DNA from: an uncultured Pelagibacteraceae bacterium
GTDB lineage: Bacteria > Pseudomonadota > Alphaproteobacteria > Pelagibacterales > Pelagibacteraceae
Assembly: GCA_902604305.1 (NCBI GenBank)
Contig: CACKXS010000008.1
Span: 1 to 37,993 of the forward strand
Reading direction: 5' to 3'
DNA length: 37,993 nucleotides
Shown here piece after piece: positions 19,969-28,639 of this stretch. Made by a program: the position numbers and the translations under genes. The notes below the pieces were generated by a model. It was not told the DNA's origin and searched no databases. It saw only the letters and a list, made by a program, of their open reading frames with translations. Positions within the stretch are counted from its first letter, which is position 1, and each line of letters opens with the position of its first letter.

Positions 19969-20000
19969 ATAGCGCTCGCAATTCAGTTAAATCAGCGCAT
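19949..20000 (-). ncRNA. SAM-II riboswitch in the metX leader
   Basis: The minus strand matches the SAM-II aptamer class closely: P1 arms GCGCT (19998-19994) and AGCGC (19976-19972) enclose GATTTAACTGAATTGCG, followed by ATAAAAAAACC and GCTAAATAAG. The loop ATTTA (19992-19988) can pair with TAAAT (19957-19953) to give the pseudoknot. The wording GCGCTGATTTAAC, ATTGC and GCTAAA is that of known alphaproteobacterial and marine metX SAM-II RNAs. SAM binding is expected to lower metX expression. Unlike many members the 3' end (AAATAAG) lacks an AGG Shine-Dalgarno. Confidence 0.9.
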
Positions 20001-20004
20001 AAAT

Positions 20005-20033
20005 TATTTACAGGATACATTTGTATATGTCAA
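20005..20033 (-). promoter_or_regulatory. promoter for metX-metW-gloB
   Basis: On the minus strand a perfect TTGACA (20033-20028) is followed after 17 bases by TAAATA (20010-20005), a weaker -10. Predicted initiation near 19998 coincides with the first base of the SAM-II P1 stem, which supports the assignment. Confidence 0.65.
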
Positions 20034-20106
20034 TTTTATAAAAATATTAAATATTTTATGTAAATAAGTAATTTTTTATCTATAAAGATACAAAATATTG
20101 AAAATT

Positions 20107-21192
20107 ATGACTTCGCTTAAATTTAGAAAAATAAATATAGAAGCTTACAAGCCAGGAAGATCTATATTAAAAAAAAAGAAAAATGTGATCAAATTATCAG
20201 CCAATGAATCAGCATTAGGAATGAGTTCCAAAGTGTTGAAGATATTACAAAGTAAAAATTATAAAATTTCTAAGTATCCAGATAGCAAAGCGGTAGATTT
20301 AAGAAAAATAATTTCTTCAAAATTTAAATGTGATTTTAATAAAATTATCTGTGGCTCTGGTTCTGACGAAGTAATCCAAATGATATGCCAGCTTTTTCTT
20401 AAATCTGGAGATGAAGTAATAGTACCACAATATAGTTTTTTGATGTACAGAATATATGCATCAATTGTTGGAGCAAAAGTAGTTTTTTCTAAGGAAAAAA
20501 ATTTTAGAGTTTCAGTTAAAAATATAATTAAAAAAGTTAACAAAAAAACTAAAATTGTTTTTATAGCAAACCCTAATAATCCAACTGGTACATATTTAGA
20601 AAAAAAAGAATTAATTAATTTAAGAAAACAATTAAATAATAAAATTTTATTAGTTGTAGATGATGCATATGATGAATATATGAAAGATAAAAATTATTCT
20701 TCAGGATTAAATATTTTTAAAAATAAAAAAAATGTATTTATTTTAAGAACCTTTTCTAAAGTATATGGACTTGCCTCTTTAAGAGTTGGCTGGGGATATG
20801 GTGATAGAAAAATAGTTGATGCACTAAATATGATTAAACCACCTTTTAATGTAAATAAAATTGCTCAATTATGTGCAATTGAATCTTTAAAGGATAGTAA
20901 ATTTATCTCTAAATCAGTCAAACATAATTTATTTTGGAGTAAAAAAATTAAAAAAAGCTTAGAAAAATTTAATATTTTTTCTAATAAAGTAAGTGCAAAT
21001 TTTCTTTTGCTTAATTTTGATAAATGTAAATTAAATGCAAATAATGTTGAAAAAAAATTATTAAAGAAAGGTTTAATATTAAGGGATACTAAAACTTATG
21101 GAATAAAAAATTGTTTAAGATTAACAATTGGAAATAAATTAGAAAACAAGTTATTTTTAAAAAGTATAAATAGAATATTTAAAAATGTTTAA
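20107..21192 (+). CDS. hisC: histidinol-phosphate / aromatic aminotransferase
   Basis: PLP aminotransferase of fold type I. It converts histidinol phosphate in histidine synthesis and, next to tyrA, may also transaminate aromatic keto acids. From the ATG at 20107 it is 361 residues; a TTG at 20098 is possible but adds only three residues. Motifs are YKPGRS, LSANESALGMS, CGSGSDEVIQM, FIANPNNPTGTY, DDAYDEY and the PLP lysine in TFSKVYGLASLRVGW (Lys218). It overlaps tyrA by 8 bases. No clear Shine-Dalgarno is visible. The divergent arrangement with metX-metW is common in alphaproteobacteria. Confidence 0.92.
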   Translation: MTSLKFRKINIEAYKPGRSILKKKKNVIKLSANESALGMSSKVLKILQSKNYKISKYPDSKAVDLRKIISSKFKCDFNKIICGSGSDEVIQMICQLFLKSGDEVIVPQYSFLMYRIYASIVGAKVVFSKEKNFRVSVKNIIKKVNKKTKIVFIANPNNPTGTYLEKKELINLRKQLNNKILLVVDDAYDEYMKDKNYSSGLNIFKNKKNVFILRTFSKVYGLASLRVGWGYGDRKIVDALNMIKPPFNVNKIAQLCAIESLKDSKFISKSVKHNLFWSKKIKKSLEKFNIFSNKVSANFLLLNFDKCKLNANNVEKKLLKKGLILRDTKTYGIKNCLRLTIGNKLENKLFLKSINRIFKNV

Positions 21193-22081
21193 AAAAGTAT
21201 TAATAATAGGGTGTGGTTTAATAGGTTCGTCAATACTAAGAGCCATACATGGTAAAAAATTATCAAAAAAAATTTTCGTACTAGAAAAATCAAAAAAAAA
21301 CATTTCTAAAATAAAAAGAATTAAATCAAATTGTAAATTTATTAAAAGTATAAATAGTGAAGTTTCTGATTCTGACTTAGTTATTTTATGCACACCTATG
21401 AGCCAATACAAAAATATAATCGAAAAATTAAATAAAATTTTAAAAGAAAATTGTTTAATTACAGATGTTGGTTCTACAAAACAAAATATAATTAAATTAA
21501 AAAATAAAATCCTTAATAAAAAATTAAATTGGATATCTAGCCATCCTATAGCCGGATCTGAGGTCAGTGGGCCAGAATACGGAAATAAAAATTTATTTTT
21601 AAATAAATGGTGTGTAATTATTAAGGAAAAAAAGCAAAATTCGAAAAAAATTTACTTATTAAATAAATTTTGGAGAAAAATTGGTTCTAAAGTAGTTTTA
21701 ATGAATACCGTTAACCATGACAAAATTTTTTCCATTACAAGTCATTTGCCCCATCTAATCGCATACAATTTAATTAAAACAGCACAAGACTCACAGAAAA
21801 TTCAAAGAAAAAATTTAATTCAATACAGCGCTGGAGGACTAAGAGATTTTTCAAGAATAGCTGCGTCTAATGAGATTATGTGGAGGGATATATTTTTTAA
21901 TAATGATAATATAATTAAAGCAATAAATTTATTTACTAAAAACTTAAACTCTTTCAAAAAAATTATTCAAAACAAAAATAATAAAAAACTTTTATCTAGA
22001 TTATCTAATTCAAAAAAAGTAAGAACACAAATTGTTCAATTAAAACAAGATGTGTCAAAACCAGATTTTGGTAGAGAGTAA
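21185..22081 (+). CDS. tyrA: prephenate (or arogenate) dehydrogenase
   Basis: NAD(P)-dependent dehydrogenase of tyrosine synthesis. The 298-residue protein has the Rossmann motif IIGCGLIGSSI at the N-terminus, TDVGSTK, SSHPIAGSEVSGPE with the catalytic His, and SHLPHLIAYNL. It overlaps hisC by 8 bases, fitting a route in which one forms the keto acid and the other transaminates it. There is no chorismate mutase or ACT domain. Whether prephenate or arogenate is preferred cannot be read from sequence. It converges on the NlpC/P60 gene with one base between stops. Confidence 0.92.
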   Translation: MFKKVLIIGCGLIGSSILRAIHGKKLSKKIFVLEKSKKNISKIKRIKSNCKFIKSINSEVSDSDLVILCTPMSQYKNIIEKLNKILKENCLITDVGSTKQNIIKLKNKILNKKLNWISSHPIAGSEVSGPEYGNKNLFLNKWCVIIKEKKQNSKKIYLLNKFWRKIGSKVVLMNTVNHDKIFSITSHLPHLIAYNLIKTAQDSQKIQRKNLIQYSAGGLRDFSRIAASNEIMWRDIFFNNDNIIKAINLFTKNLNSFKKIIQNKNNKKLLSRLSNSKKVRTQIVQLKQDVSKPDFGRE

Positions 22082-22082
22082 A

Positions 22083-22808
22083 TTATATTTTACAAATTTT
22101 TTTGATTTTTAAATTTGCAGTTCTTTCTATTCTTTTTATTGTTTCGTTAATTGGCATTATAATAACTTTCTTTTCTGGACCATAAGCATGAATTAATTTT
22201 TTTGAACTAATACAAGCTGCCACATGTCCCTTCCAATAAATAATATCACCAAGTTTAAATCTTTTTTTTGATTTATTTCCTTTTTTGTATCTTATTTGAT
22301 CGATTGTATCTCTTGGAAAAAACCTTTTATTAAATTTATAAAAAAGTTGAATTAAGGCTGAACAATCAATTCCTTGATGAGTTTTACCTCCCCATTTATA
22401 CTTACAATTTATATATAACTTAAAAATTTTAATAAAATTTTTTTCCTTTTTATTTATATGAGTTATATCTTTTTGTTTTATCCATTTATTTTTTTCAAAC
22501 ATAATGTAATTTTTTTTTTTCTTTATAATCTCAATTTCACTTGAAAATGGTAAAAAATTATTTGATTTATGAATTCTAGTCTTTAAAGTTTTTACTTTGT
22601 GAGTAGGCTTAAATTTTTTTATAAAATTTTTATTTTTTATATAACCAATATATCTATCGTAAGATGTTCTTATTTTAAGAAAACTTTTTATTTTTCTTAA
22701 AACTTTAAATTTTTCACCGTAAATAATTTGAGAGCTAATTTTAGAATTAATTGAAGGTTGTTCGTATATATTTATACAGGAGTATGTTGAATAATAATTA
22801 CTTTTCAC
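22083..22808 (-). CDS. NlpC/P60 family cell-wall hydrolase with N-terminal SH3-like region
   Basis: Probable cysteine peptidase acting on peptidoglycan stem peptides. About 241 residues: two SH3-like segments at the N-terminus (CINIYEQPSINSKISSQI and FLPFSSEIEII), then an NlpC/P60 domain with the catalytic Cys in YKWGGKTHQGIDCSALIQL, a His in KGHVAACIS and another polar residue in LIHAYG. No signal peptide is seen. The start is uncertain: GTG at 22808 (chosen) or TTG at 22811, both inside the end of the AmpG-like gene and without a clear Shine-Dalgarno. Next to an AmpG-like permease it fits muropeptide processing, which is inference. Confidence 0.85.
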   Translation of the reverse strand: MKSNYYSTYSCINIYEQPSINSKISSQIIYGEKFKVLRKIKSFLKIRTSYDRYIGYIKNKNFIKKFKPTHKVKTLKTRIHKSNNFLPFSSEIEIIKKKKNYIMFEKNKWIKQKDITHINKKEKNFIKIFKLYINCKYKWGGKTHQGIDCSALIQLFYKFNKRFFPRDTIDQIRYKKGNKSKKRFKLGDIIYWKGHVAACISSKKLIHAYGPEKKVIIMPINETIKRIERTANLKIKKICKI

Positions 22809-24171
22809 CAATTTTTATTTTATTTCTTATGAACCATAAGCAAATTAAAGAAGGAATTACCATTATTGTAGTTAAAATAAAAAAAGTTCCCCAATCTCCA
22901 TTTAACCAATCAACGAGAGCTCCTGATGATGAAGCAAGGGTTGTTCTACCAGCAGTTCCTATTGATGCAAGCAATGCATATTGAGTTGCCGTATAAGTTC
23001 TATCTACCAATAAAGAAATAAAAGCTACAAATGCTACAGTTGCAAATGCAGCTGTAATATCGTCCGCTATTACTGCAATTGCAAATAATAATTCAGATTT
23101 TCCTGTCCAAGCCAAAACTGCAAATAGAAGATTTGTTAAAGCCATTAATCCTCCAGCAAAGAACATAGTTTTTATTGTTCCCGCTCTCATTGCCATCACC
23201 CCACCTAGTAATGTGAAAACAACAGTTGTAATCCAACCAAGTCCCTTTGAGTATATAGCAATCTGTCCTTTAGAAAATCCAATTTCTTTATAAAAAACAA
23301 TAGACATACGACCAAGAAATGCTTCACCAATTTTAAATAAAAATACAAATCCTAATATTCCTGCAGCAATAGCAAATCCATTTTTTTTAAAGAAACTTAT
23401 GATAGGTCCACCGATAGTTCCTGTAATGTAAGCAATAAAATTAGTTATAATATTACTTGATCCAAGTTTTTCTTCAATTAGCTTATCAGTTTCTCTTTGT
23501 TTTGCCTGTCTATTTGTTTCAATTGGTTCATGAACAAACATCAAAGCAATATTCATTAAAATTACTACAATTCCTAAAACTAAAAAAGTTGCTTGCCAGT
23601 AATCAACTACACCCATGTTTTCAAAAAATTCTGCAGTAAATAAAGCAATTACACCTCCTAACTTGTAACCAGTCCACCATCCAACCACTGCCATGGCTGC
23701 TCCTGCTGCCATTGCTTTTCCTTCATTTGCATTTATTTGTTCAATTCTCAAAGCATCAACGGTAATATCTTGAGTAGCAGATGCTATTGCAATAATTAAT
23801 CCAACAGTAATTAACAGAGCTAAGTTCTGTGTTGGATTTATAAAACTCCAAACTAACAAACTTAATAAAATTGCAATTTGCATTAAAACTATCCATCCTC
23901 TTCTATGGCCTAGTTTTTTTGTTAAAAATGGTATTTGAATTCTATCAATAATTGGTGCCCACAAATAATTAAATGCATAAACACCAAAAATTAAACCTGC
24001 CCATCCTATTGTTGATCTACTTAACCCTTCTTCTTTTAACCAAAGACTTAAACTACTTGCAATCAATACCCATGGAAATCCACTTATAGATCCAAGAAGT
24101 AAAATTCTTAACATTCTTATATCTTTGTAAACTAAAAGTGAGTCAGTCCAGCTTTGTTTTTTTTCAATCAT
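22798..24171 (-). CDS. ampG: AmpG-like muropeptide permease, MFS superfamily
   Basis: Inner-membrane permease expected to import anhydromuropeptides for cell-wall recycling. From the ATG at 24171 it has 457 residues and many hydrophobic segments. Family-like motifs are LLLGSISGFPWVLIASSLSLWL, LWAPIIDR, LGHRRGWIVLMQ and ASATQDITVDALR. I chose 24171 because it overlaps the trkH stop as TAATG and a GGAG lies 9 bases upstream, inside the alternative TTG start at 24186. It overlaps the NlpC/P60 gene. Substrate is inferred from family and context; other PAT-family substrates are possible. Confidence 0.82.
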   Translation of the reverse strand: MIEKKQSWTDSLLVYKDIRMLRILLLGSISGFPWVLIASSLSLWLKEEGLSRSTIGWAGLIFGVYAFNYLWAPIIDRIQIPFLTKKLGHRRGWIVLMQIAILLSLLVWSFINPTQNLALLITVGLIIAIASATQDITVDALRIEQINANEGKAMAAGAAMAVVGWWTGYKLGGVIALFTAEFFENMGVVDYWQATFLVLGIVVILMNIALMFVHEPIETNRQAKQRETDKLIEEKLGSSNIITNFIAYITGTIGGPIISFFKKNGFAIAAGILGFVFLFKIGEAFLGRMSIVFYKEIGFSKGQIAIYSKGLGWITTVVFTLLGGVMAMRAGTIKTMFFAGGLMALTNLLFAVLAWTGKSELLFAIAVIADDITAAFATVAFVAFISLLVDRTYTATQYALLASIGTAGRTTLASSSGALVDWLNGDWGTFFILTTIMVIPSLICLWFIRNKIKIGEK

Positions 24172-25619
24172 TAAAACTTTCTCCAAAAAGATGGAATAAA
24201 TAACACTAATATAGCAAACAACTCAAGTCTACCTAAAATCATACCCATACTTAAAGCCCATTTAGACGAATTTTCAAGAGATGAAAAATTTCCATTAGGT
24301 CCTATTATTTCCCCAAGTCCTGGCCCCACATTTGAAATAGAAGTTGCGGCACCAGAAATTGAAGTAATAAAATCTAATCCAGTTAAAGATAGTATTGCCG
24401 TTAATAAGAAAAAAATAACAATATATAAAAAAATAAATGAAATAACTGAAGACATAAATTTATCATCAATATTATTTTTATCATATTTAATTACAAAAAT
24501 ACCTCTTGGATAAATTATTTTTTTTAATTGATTCGATAAGAAATGATAGAGCAATTGAATCCTAAAAATTTTTATACCACATGCAGTTGAACCAGCACAT
24601 CCACCAATAAACATTAATATTAAAAAAAATATCAAAGGAAAATTTCCCCATTGGTCAAAATCTTTAGTTACATATCCAGTTCCTGTTAAAATAGAAATTA
24701 CGTTGAATGCTACGGATCTTACACTGATTTCAAGAAAACTTTTATTTAATAATGTTAAATAGATAAATAGTATTATTATAGAAAACAAAACAATTTTAAA
24801 AAAAGTTTTGATTTGAGTGTCTGAAAAAAATATATTTCTATCTCCATTAAGAAATTTAATATAGGCAATAAAAGGTATACTTCCCAAAAGTATAAATATC
24901 ATTGAAGTAGTTTCGATTAAAACACTATCAAAATGACCAATAGATTCATTATAATTTGAAAAACCTCCTGTTGCTATTGTTGTCATAGAATGAGTCAAAC
25001 TATCAAAAATATTCATTCCAAAAATTTTATAAAATAATGCACATGAAAATGTTAAAATTGAATAAATAACTATTAGTCTTATACTTATCTCTTTAGATTT
25101 TGGTAAAATTTTTTCAGCAGTATCATTACTTGATATTTTAAATAGTTGCATTCCACCAACATTCATTATTGGCATAAGAGTAATAGCCATTACAATTATT
25201 CCAATTCCACCAAGCCACTGAAGTATAGCTCGCCAGAACAATATACTTTTTGGTGCGATATCTAAATTAATTATTACTGTTGAACCAGTTGTTGTAATTC
25301 CTGACATGCTTTCAAAAAAAGCATCAGTTAAATTTAGATCTAAATCAGAAAACATAAATGGCAAAGAACCAAACACAGCTATACTTAACCAAGAAAGTGC
25401 AGTTAATAAAAATGCTTGAGGCAAGTTTAATTTTTTATCATGATCCAAATTTGATAAAAAAAATAATATACCAAATATAATTGTGATAATTCCTGAACTT
25501 ATAAATGATGAGTCTAATTCATTATATATAAATTGAATAATTACAGGGATAATCATAGCTAATCCCAAAACTACTTGTAATACTCCAAGTGTGAAAAACA
25601 CAGTTTTATAATTCGACAT
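24171..25619 (-). CDS. trkH: Trk-type potassium uptake protein TrkH
   Basis: Membrane pore subunit of Trk K+ uptake. The 482-residue protein has the four selectivity-filter loops expected of the superfamily: SGITTTGST, MTTIATGGFSN, LTGTGYVTKDF and ATSISNVGPGLG, as well as WRAILQWLGGIGIIVM and FIGGCAGSTACGIK. The NAD-binding partner TrkA is not in the window. First gene of the trkH-ampG-NlpC/P60 run; the 92 bases to lysK must hold two divergent promoters. Confidence 0.95.
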   Translation of the reverse strand: MSNYKTVFFTLGVLQVVLGLAMIIPVIIQFIYNELDSSFISSGIITIIFGILFFLSNLDHDKKLNLPQAFLLTALSWLSIAVFGSLPFMFSDLDLNLTDAFFESMSGITTTGSTVIINLDIAPKSILFWRAILQWLGGIGIIVMAITLMPIMNVGGMQLFKISSNDTAEKILPKSKEISIRLIVIYSILTFSCALFYKIFGMNIFDSLTHSMTTIATGGFSNYNESIGHFDSVLIETTSMIFILLGSIPFIAYIKFLNGDRNIFFSDTQIKTFFKIVLFSIIILFIYLTLLNKSFLEISVRSVAFNVISILTGTGYVTKDFDQWGNFPLIFFLILMFIGGCAGSTACGIKIFRIQLLYHFLSNQLKKIIYPRGIFVIKYDKNNIDDKFMSSVISFIFLYIVIFFLLTAILSLTGLDFITSISGAATSISNVGPGLGEIIGPNGNFSSLENSSKWALSMGMILGRLELFAILVLFIPSFWRKF

Positions 25620-25711
25620 TTTGAATGGACATTATTTTATGGTAAATAAATTTCAACTCTATAAGAATTATAAAAACATGAATTTTATGAGTAATTTTTA
25701 TACTTTTAACA

Positions 25712-27274
25712 GTGATTGATAAAGCTAACATTGACAAAACTAATGCCTGGCCCTTTGTTGAGGCAAAAAAAATTCTTCGTGAAAGAAAAAAATATATAGA
25801 CCAAAAGGGCAAAATTATTCTTCAAACTGGATATGGTCCAAGTGGACTTCCACATATAGGTACATTTGGAGAAGTTGCTAGAACTTCAATGGTTGTTAAT
25901 GCACTGAATCAAATAACTGATGTGCCAAAAGAAATAATCACATTTTCAGATGACATGGATGGTTTAAGAAAAGTACCAGAAAATATTCCAGCCAAAGATA
26001 TTCTTGAAAAAAATTTACACAAACCCTTAACAGTTGTACCTGATCCTTTTAAAAAATTTAACAGTTTTGGAGAACATAACAATGCAATGCTAAAAAATTT
26101 TTTAAATAGTTTTAATTTTGAATACACATTTAGAAGTTCAACAGATCTTTATAAATCAGGATTTTTTAACGATACACTCAAACTTATATTAAAAAAATAT
26201 AAGGATATTATGGAAATAATTATTCCAACACTAGGTAAAGAAAGGCAAAAAACTTATTCTCCATTTTTACCAATTTGTCCAGATACTGGTGTAGTTTTAG
26301 AAATTCCAGTTTTAGAAATAGATGAAAAAAAATCTAAAATTATTTTTGATAATTTTGGAAAAAAATTAGAAAAAAGTATTCTAGATGGTAATTGTAAACT
26401 TCAATGGAAAGTAGATTGGGCCATGAGATGGTATGCTCTAGATATTGATTTTGAAATGTATGGTAAAGATTTAATTGAAAGTGCAATTCTATCTACAAAA
26501 ATTATAAAAATATTAGGAAAAAATAACCCTTCTGGTTTTGCTTACGAGCTATTCTTAGATGAAAAAGGAGAGAAAATATCAAAATCAAAAGGTAACGGAA
26601 TAACAATTGATGAATGGTTAAAATATGCTTCTCCTGAAAGCTTGTCTTTATTTATGTACCAAAATCCAAAAAGAGCGAAAAAATTATATAAAGAAATTGT
26701 TCCTAAAGCTGTGGATGAATATTTAGATTTTATTGAAAAAGGAAAAAATCAAAATGAATTACAAATGCTACTAAATCCTGTTTGGCATGTTCATAATGGT
26801 ACTATTCCAAAAGAAAAAATGATTATGACTTTTTCTATGCTTCTTAATTTAGTCGAAGCCAGCAATGCTGATTCAAAAGAACTTTTATGGAAGTTTGTAA
26901 AAAAATACAAAAAAAATATATCAGAAAGTGAATATCCAATATTTGATAAGTTGATTGAATATGCAATAAAATATTTTAATGATTTAATTAAAAAAAATAA
27001 AAAATATAAAAAACCTAACTCTGAAGAGAAAAAAGCACTTAATGCATTAATTATATCGTTAGAAAAATTTACTGATGAGATGCAACCAGAAGAAATGCAA
27101 ACTCAAATTTATACCGTTGGAAAAGAAAATGGTTATAAAGAGAATCTAAGAGATTGGTTTAAATTAATTTATGAAGTGGTTTTTGGTGATGAAAATGGTC
27201 CAAGAATGGGTTTTTTTATAAGTTTTTTTGGTGTTAAAGAGACGCAAAAGTTAATTAAAGATAGAATTAAATAA
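25712..27274 (+). CDS. lysK: lysyl-tRNA synthetase, class I
   Basis: Charges tRNA-Lys. The 520-residue protein is of the rare class I type (archaea, alphaproteobacteria, spirochaetes), not the class II LysS: it has HIGH-like GLPHIGTFGE, and KISKS at residues 288-292 in GEKISKSKGNG. Other family features are FSDDMDGLRKVP and KWKVDWAMRWY-like KVDWAMRWYALDIDFEMYGKD. The start is GTG at 25712, with TATACT about 8 bases upstream; no Shine-Dalgarno is seen. Its TAA overlaps the pyrD ATG. Confidence 0.95.
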   Translation: MIDKANIDKTNAWPFVEAKKILRERKKYIDQKGKIILQTGYGPSGLPHIGTFGEVARTSMVVNALNQITDVPKEIITFSDDMDGLRKVPENIPAKDILEKNLHKPLTVVPDPFKKFNSFGEHNNAMLKNFLNSFNFEYTFRSSTDLYKSGFFNDTLKLILKKYKDIMEIIIPTLGKERQKTYSPFLPICPDTGVVLEIPVLEIDEKKSKIIFDNFGKKLEKSILDGNCKLQWKVDWAMRWYALDIDFEMYGKDLIESAILSTKIIKILGKNNPSGFAYELFLDEKGEKISKSKGNGITIDEWLKYASPESLSLFMYQNPKRAKKLYKEIVPKAVDEYLDFIEKGKNQNELQMLLNPVWHVHNGTIPKEKMIMTFSMLLNLVEASNADSKELLWKFVKKYKKNISESEYPIFDKLIEYAIKYFNDLIKKNKKYKKPNSEEKKALNALIISLEKFTDEMQPEEMQTQIYTVGKENGYKENLRDWFKLIYEVVFGDENGPRMGFFISFFGVKETQKLIKDRIK

Positions 27275-28314
27275 TGTTTTCAAAGATTAGATCATTAATA
27301 TTTAAATTGGATCCCGAAACAGCACACGATTTAGCAATTAAAAGTTTAAAATTTAATTTTATTTATCAAAATAAAATTAAAAAAAATAAATCAATTGAAA
27401 CTGAAATTTTTGGAAAAAAAATTCCAAATCCAATAGGGATTGCAGCAGGTTTTGATAAAGATGCTGAAGTATACAATTCTTTATTTAAATTAGGATTTGG
27501 GTTTGTTGAAGTTGGAACCGTAACTCCTCTTAATCAATATGGAAATCCTAAGCCAAGGATATTTCGTCTTGAAGAGGATGAAGCTTTAATTAATAGACTT
27601 GGATTTAATAGTTCAGGCTCTGAAAAAGTTAGATCAAGAATTATTTCAAATTCTCCAAAAGGACTATTTGGAATAAACATAGGACCAAATAAAGATACAA
27701 ATAACAAGGAAGAAGATTATTTAATTGGTCTACGTAAATTTTATAATCTTGCTGACTATTTGACAATAAATATCTCATCTCCTAATACAGAAAATTTAAG
27801 AAGCTTTCATAACGAAGACGAACTCAGTAAACTTTTAGATTTGGTAGAAAAAGAAAAAAAAATATTAAAAACTAATATACCAATTGTTGTAAAAATTTCA
27901 CCTGACATCAAAGATGAAAATATTAATATAATTGCAGAATTACTTTTAAAACATAATGTCGAAGCTGTAATAATTTCAAATTCTACTGATAGGAATAGAG
28001 AAAATTTATCTAATATTAATAAATTAGAAAAAGGTGGTTTATCTGGAAAACCACTTGAAAAAAAATCAAATGAATTAATCAACAAATTTTATAAAATTTT
28101 AAAAAATAAAATTAAAATAATAGGAGTAGGCGGTGTTGATTCTGGCCAGAGTGTATATCAAAAAATAATTAATGGAGCCAGTCTGGTGCAACTCTATACT
28201 GGTATGATTTATAAAGGGCCAAGTATTGTTTCAAAAATAAATGAGGAATTAATAAATATTTTAGAAAATGAAAGAGTAAAAAATATATCGGATATAGTAG
28301 GAAGTAAAAATTGA
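27274..28314 (+). CDS. pyrD: dihydroorotate dehydrogenase, class 2 (quinone)
   Basis: FMN enzyme of pyrimidine synthesis, membrane-associated and feeding electrons to quinone. The 346 residues start with an amphipathic N-terminal segment (MFSKIRSLIFKLDPETAHDLA) typical of class 2, then GIAAGFDKDAEVYN, VEVGTVTPLNQYGNPKPR, RLGFNSSG, and NISSPNTENLR with the class-2 catalytic Ser. GGLSGKPL, GVGGVDSG and QLYTGMIYKGP bind FMN phosphate. It overlaps lysK by one base (TAATG). Confidence 0.96.
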   Translation: MFSKIRSLIFKLDPETAHDLAIKSLKFNFIYQNKIKKNKSIETEIFGKKIPNPIGIAAGFDKDAEVYNSLFKLGFGFVEVGTVTPLNQYGNPKPRIFRLEEDEALINRLGFNSSGSEKVRSRIISNSPKGLFGINIGPNKDTNNKEEDYLIGLRKFYNLADYLTINISSPNTENLRSFHNEDELSKLLDLVEKEKKILKTNIPIVVKISPDIKDENINIIAELLLKHNVEAVIISNSTDRNRENLSNINKLEKGGLSGKPLEKKSNELINKFYKILKNKIKIIGVGGVDSGQSVYQKIINGASLVQLYTGMIYKGPSIVSKINEELINILENERVKNISDIVGSKN

Positions 28315-28316
28315 TC

Positions 28317-28345
28317 TTGACTGGCAACTTTATAACACTTATATA
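28317..28345 (+). promoter_or_regulatory. promoter directly upstream of rpmB
   Basis: TTGACT (28317-28322) and TATATA (28340-28345) are separated by 17 bases. Initiation would fall near 28352, only about 6 bases before the rpmB ATG at 28358, and the sequence between has no Shine-Dalgarno. The transcript would be leaderless or nearly so. Confidence 0.6.
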
Positions 28346-28357
28346 GTCATAAATTTT

Positions 28358-28639
28358 ATGTCAAAAAAATGTGAACTTACTGGTAAAATTCCTCTTAAAG
28401 GTCATAAAGTTAGTCATGCTAACAATAAGACTAAAAGAAGATTTTTACCAAACCTTAAAAAAGTAAGATTTAAAAGTCTAATTTTAAATAAAAGTATAAG
28501 ACTGACTGTATCCAACGCTGGAGTTAGATCTGTAGATAAAAAAGGTAGTTTTGACCAATTTATTAAAAGTACAAAAGCAAAAAATTTATCTTTTAGATTA
28601 AAAAAATTAAAAAAATCATTACTTAGTAAATCAGCTTAA
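28358..28639 (+). CDS. rpmB: 50S ribosomal protein L28
   Basis: Large-subunit protein. The 93 residues begin SKKCELTGKIPLKGHKVSHANNKTKRRFLPNL, within which CELTGK, HANNKTKRRF and RLTVSNAGVRSVDKKG are diagnostic of L28. The Lys-rich C-terminus is normal for alphaproteobacterial forms. It has its own promoter in the gap after pyrD and is followed without a gap by the transporter gene at 28640. Confidence 0.97.
   Translation: MSKKCELTGKIPLKGHKVSHANNKTKRRFLPNLKKVRFKSLILNKSIRLTVSNAGVRSVDKKGSFDQFIKSTKAKNLSFRLKKLKKSLLSKSA

Noticed and set aside
20098-20106. TTG start for hisC at 20098
   Set aside because: It adds only three residues to the ATG start at 20107 and has no better ribosome site; kept as an alternative, not as the call.
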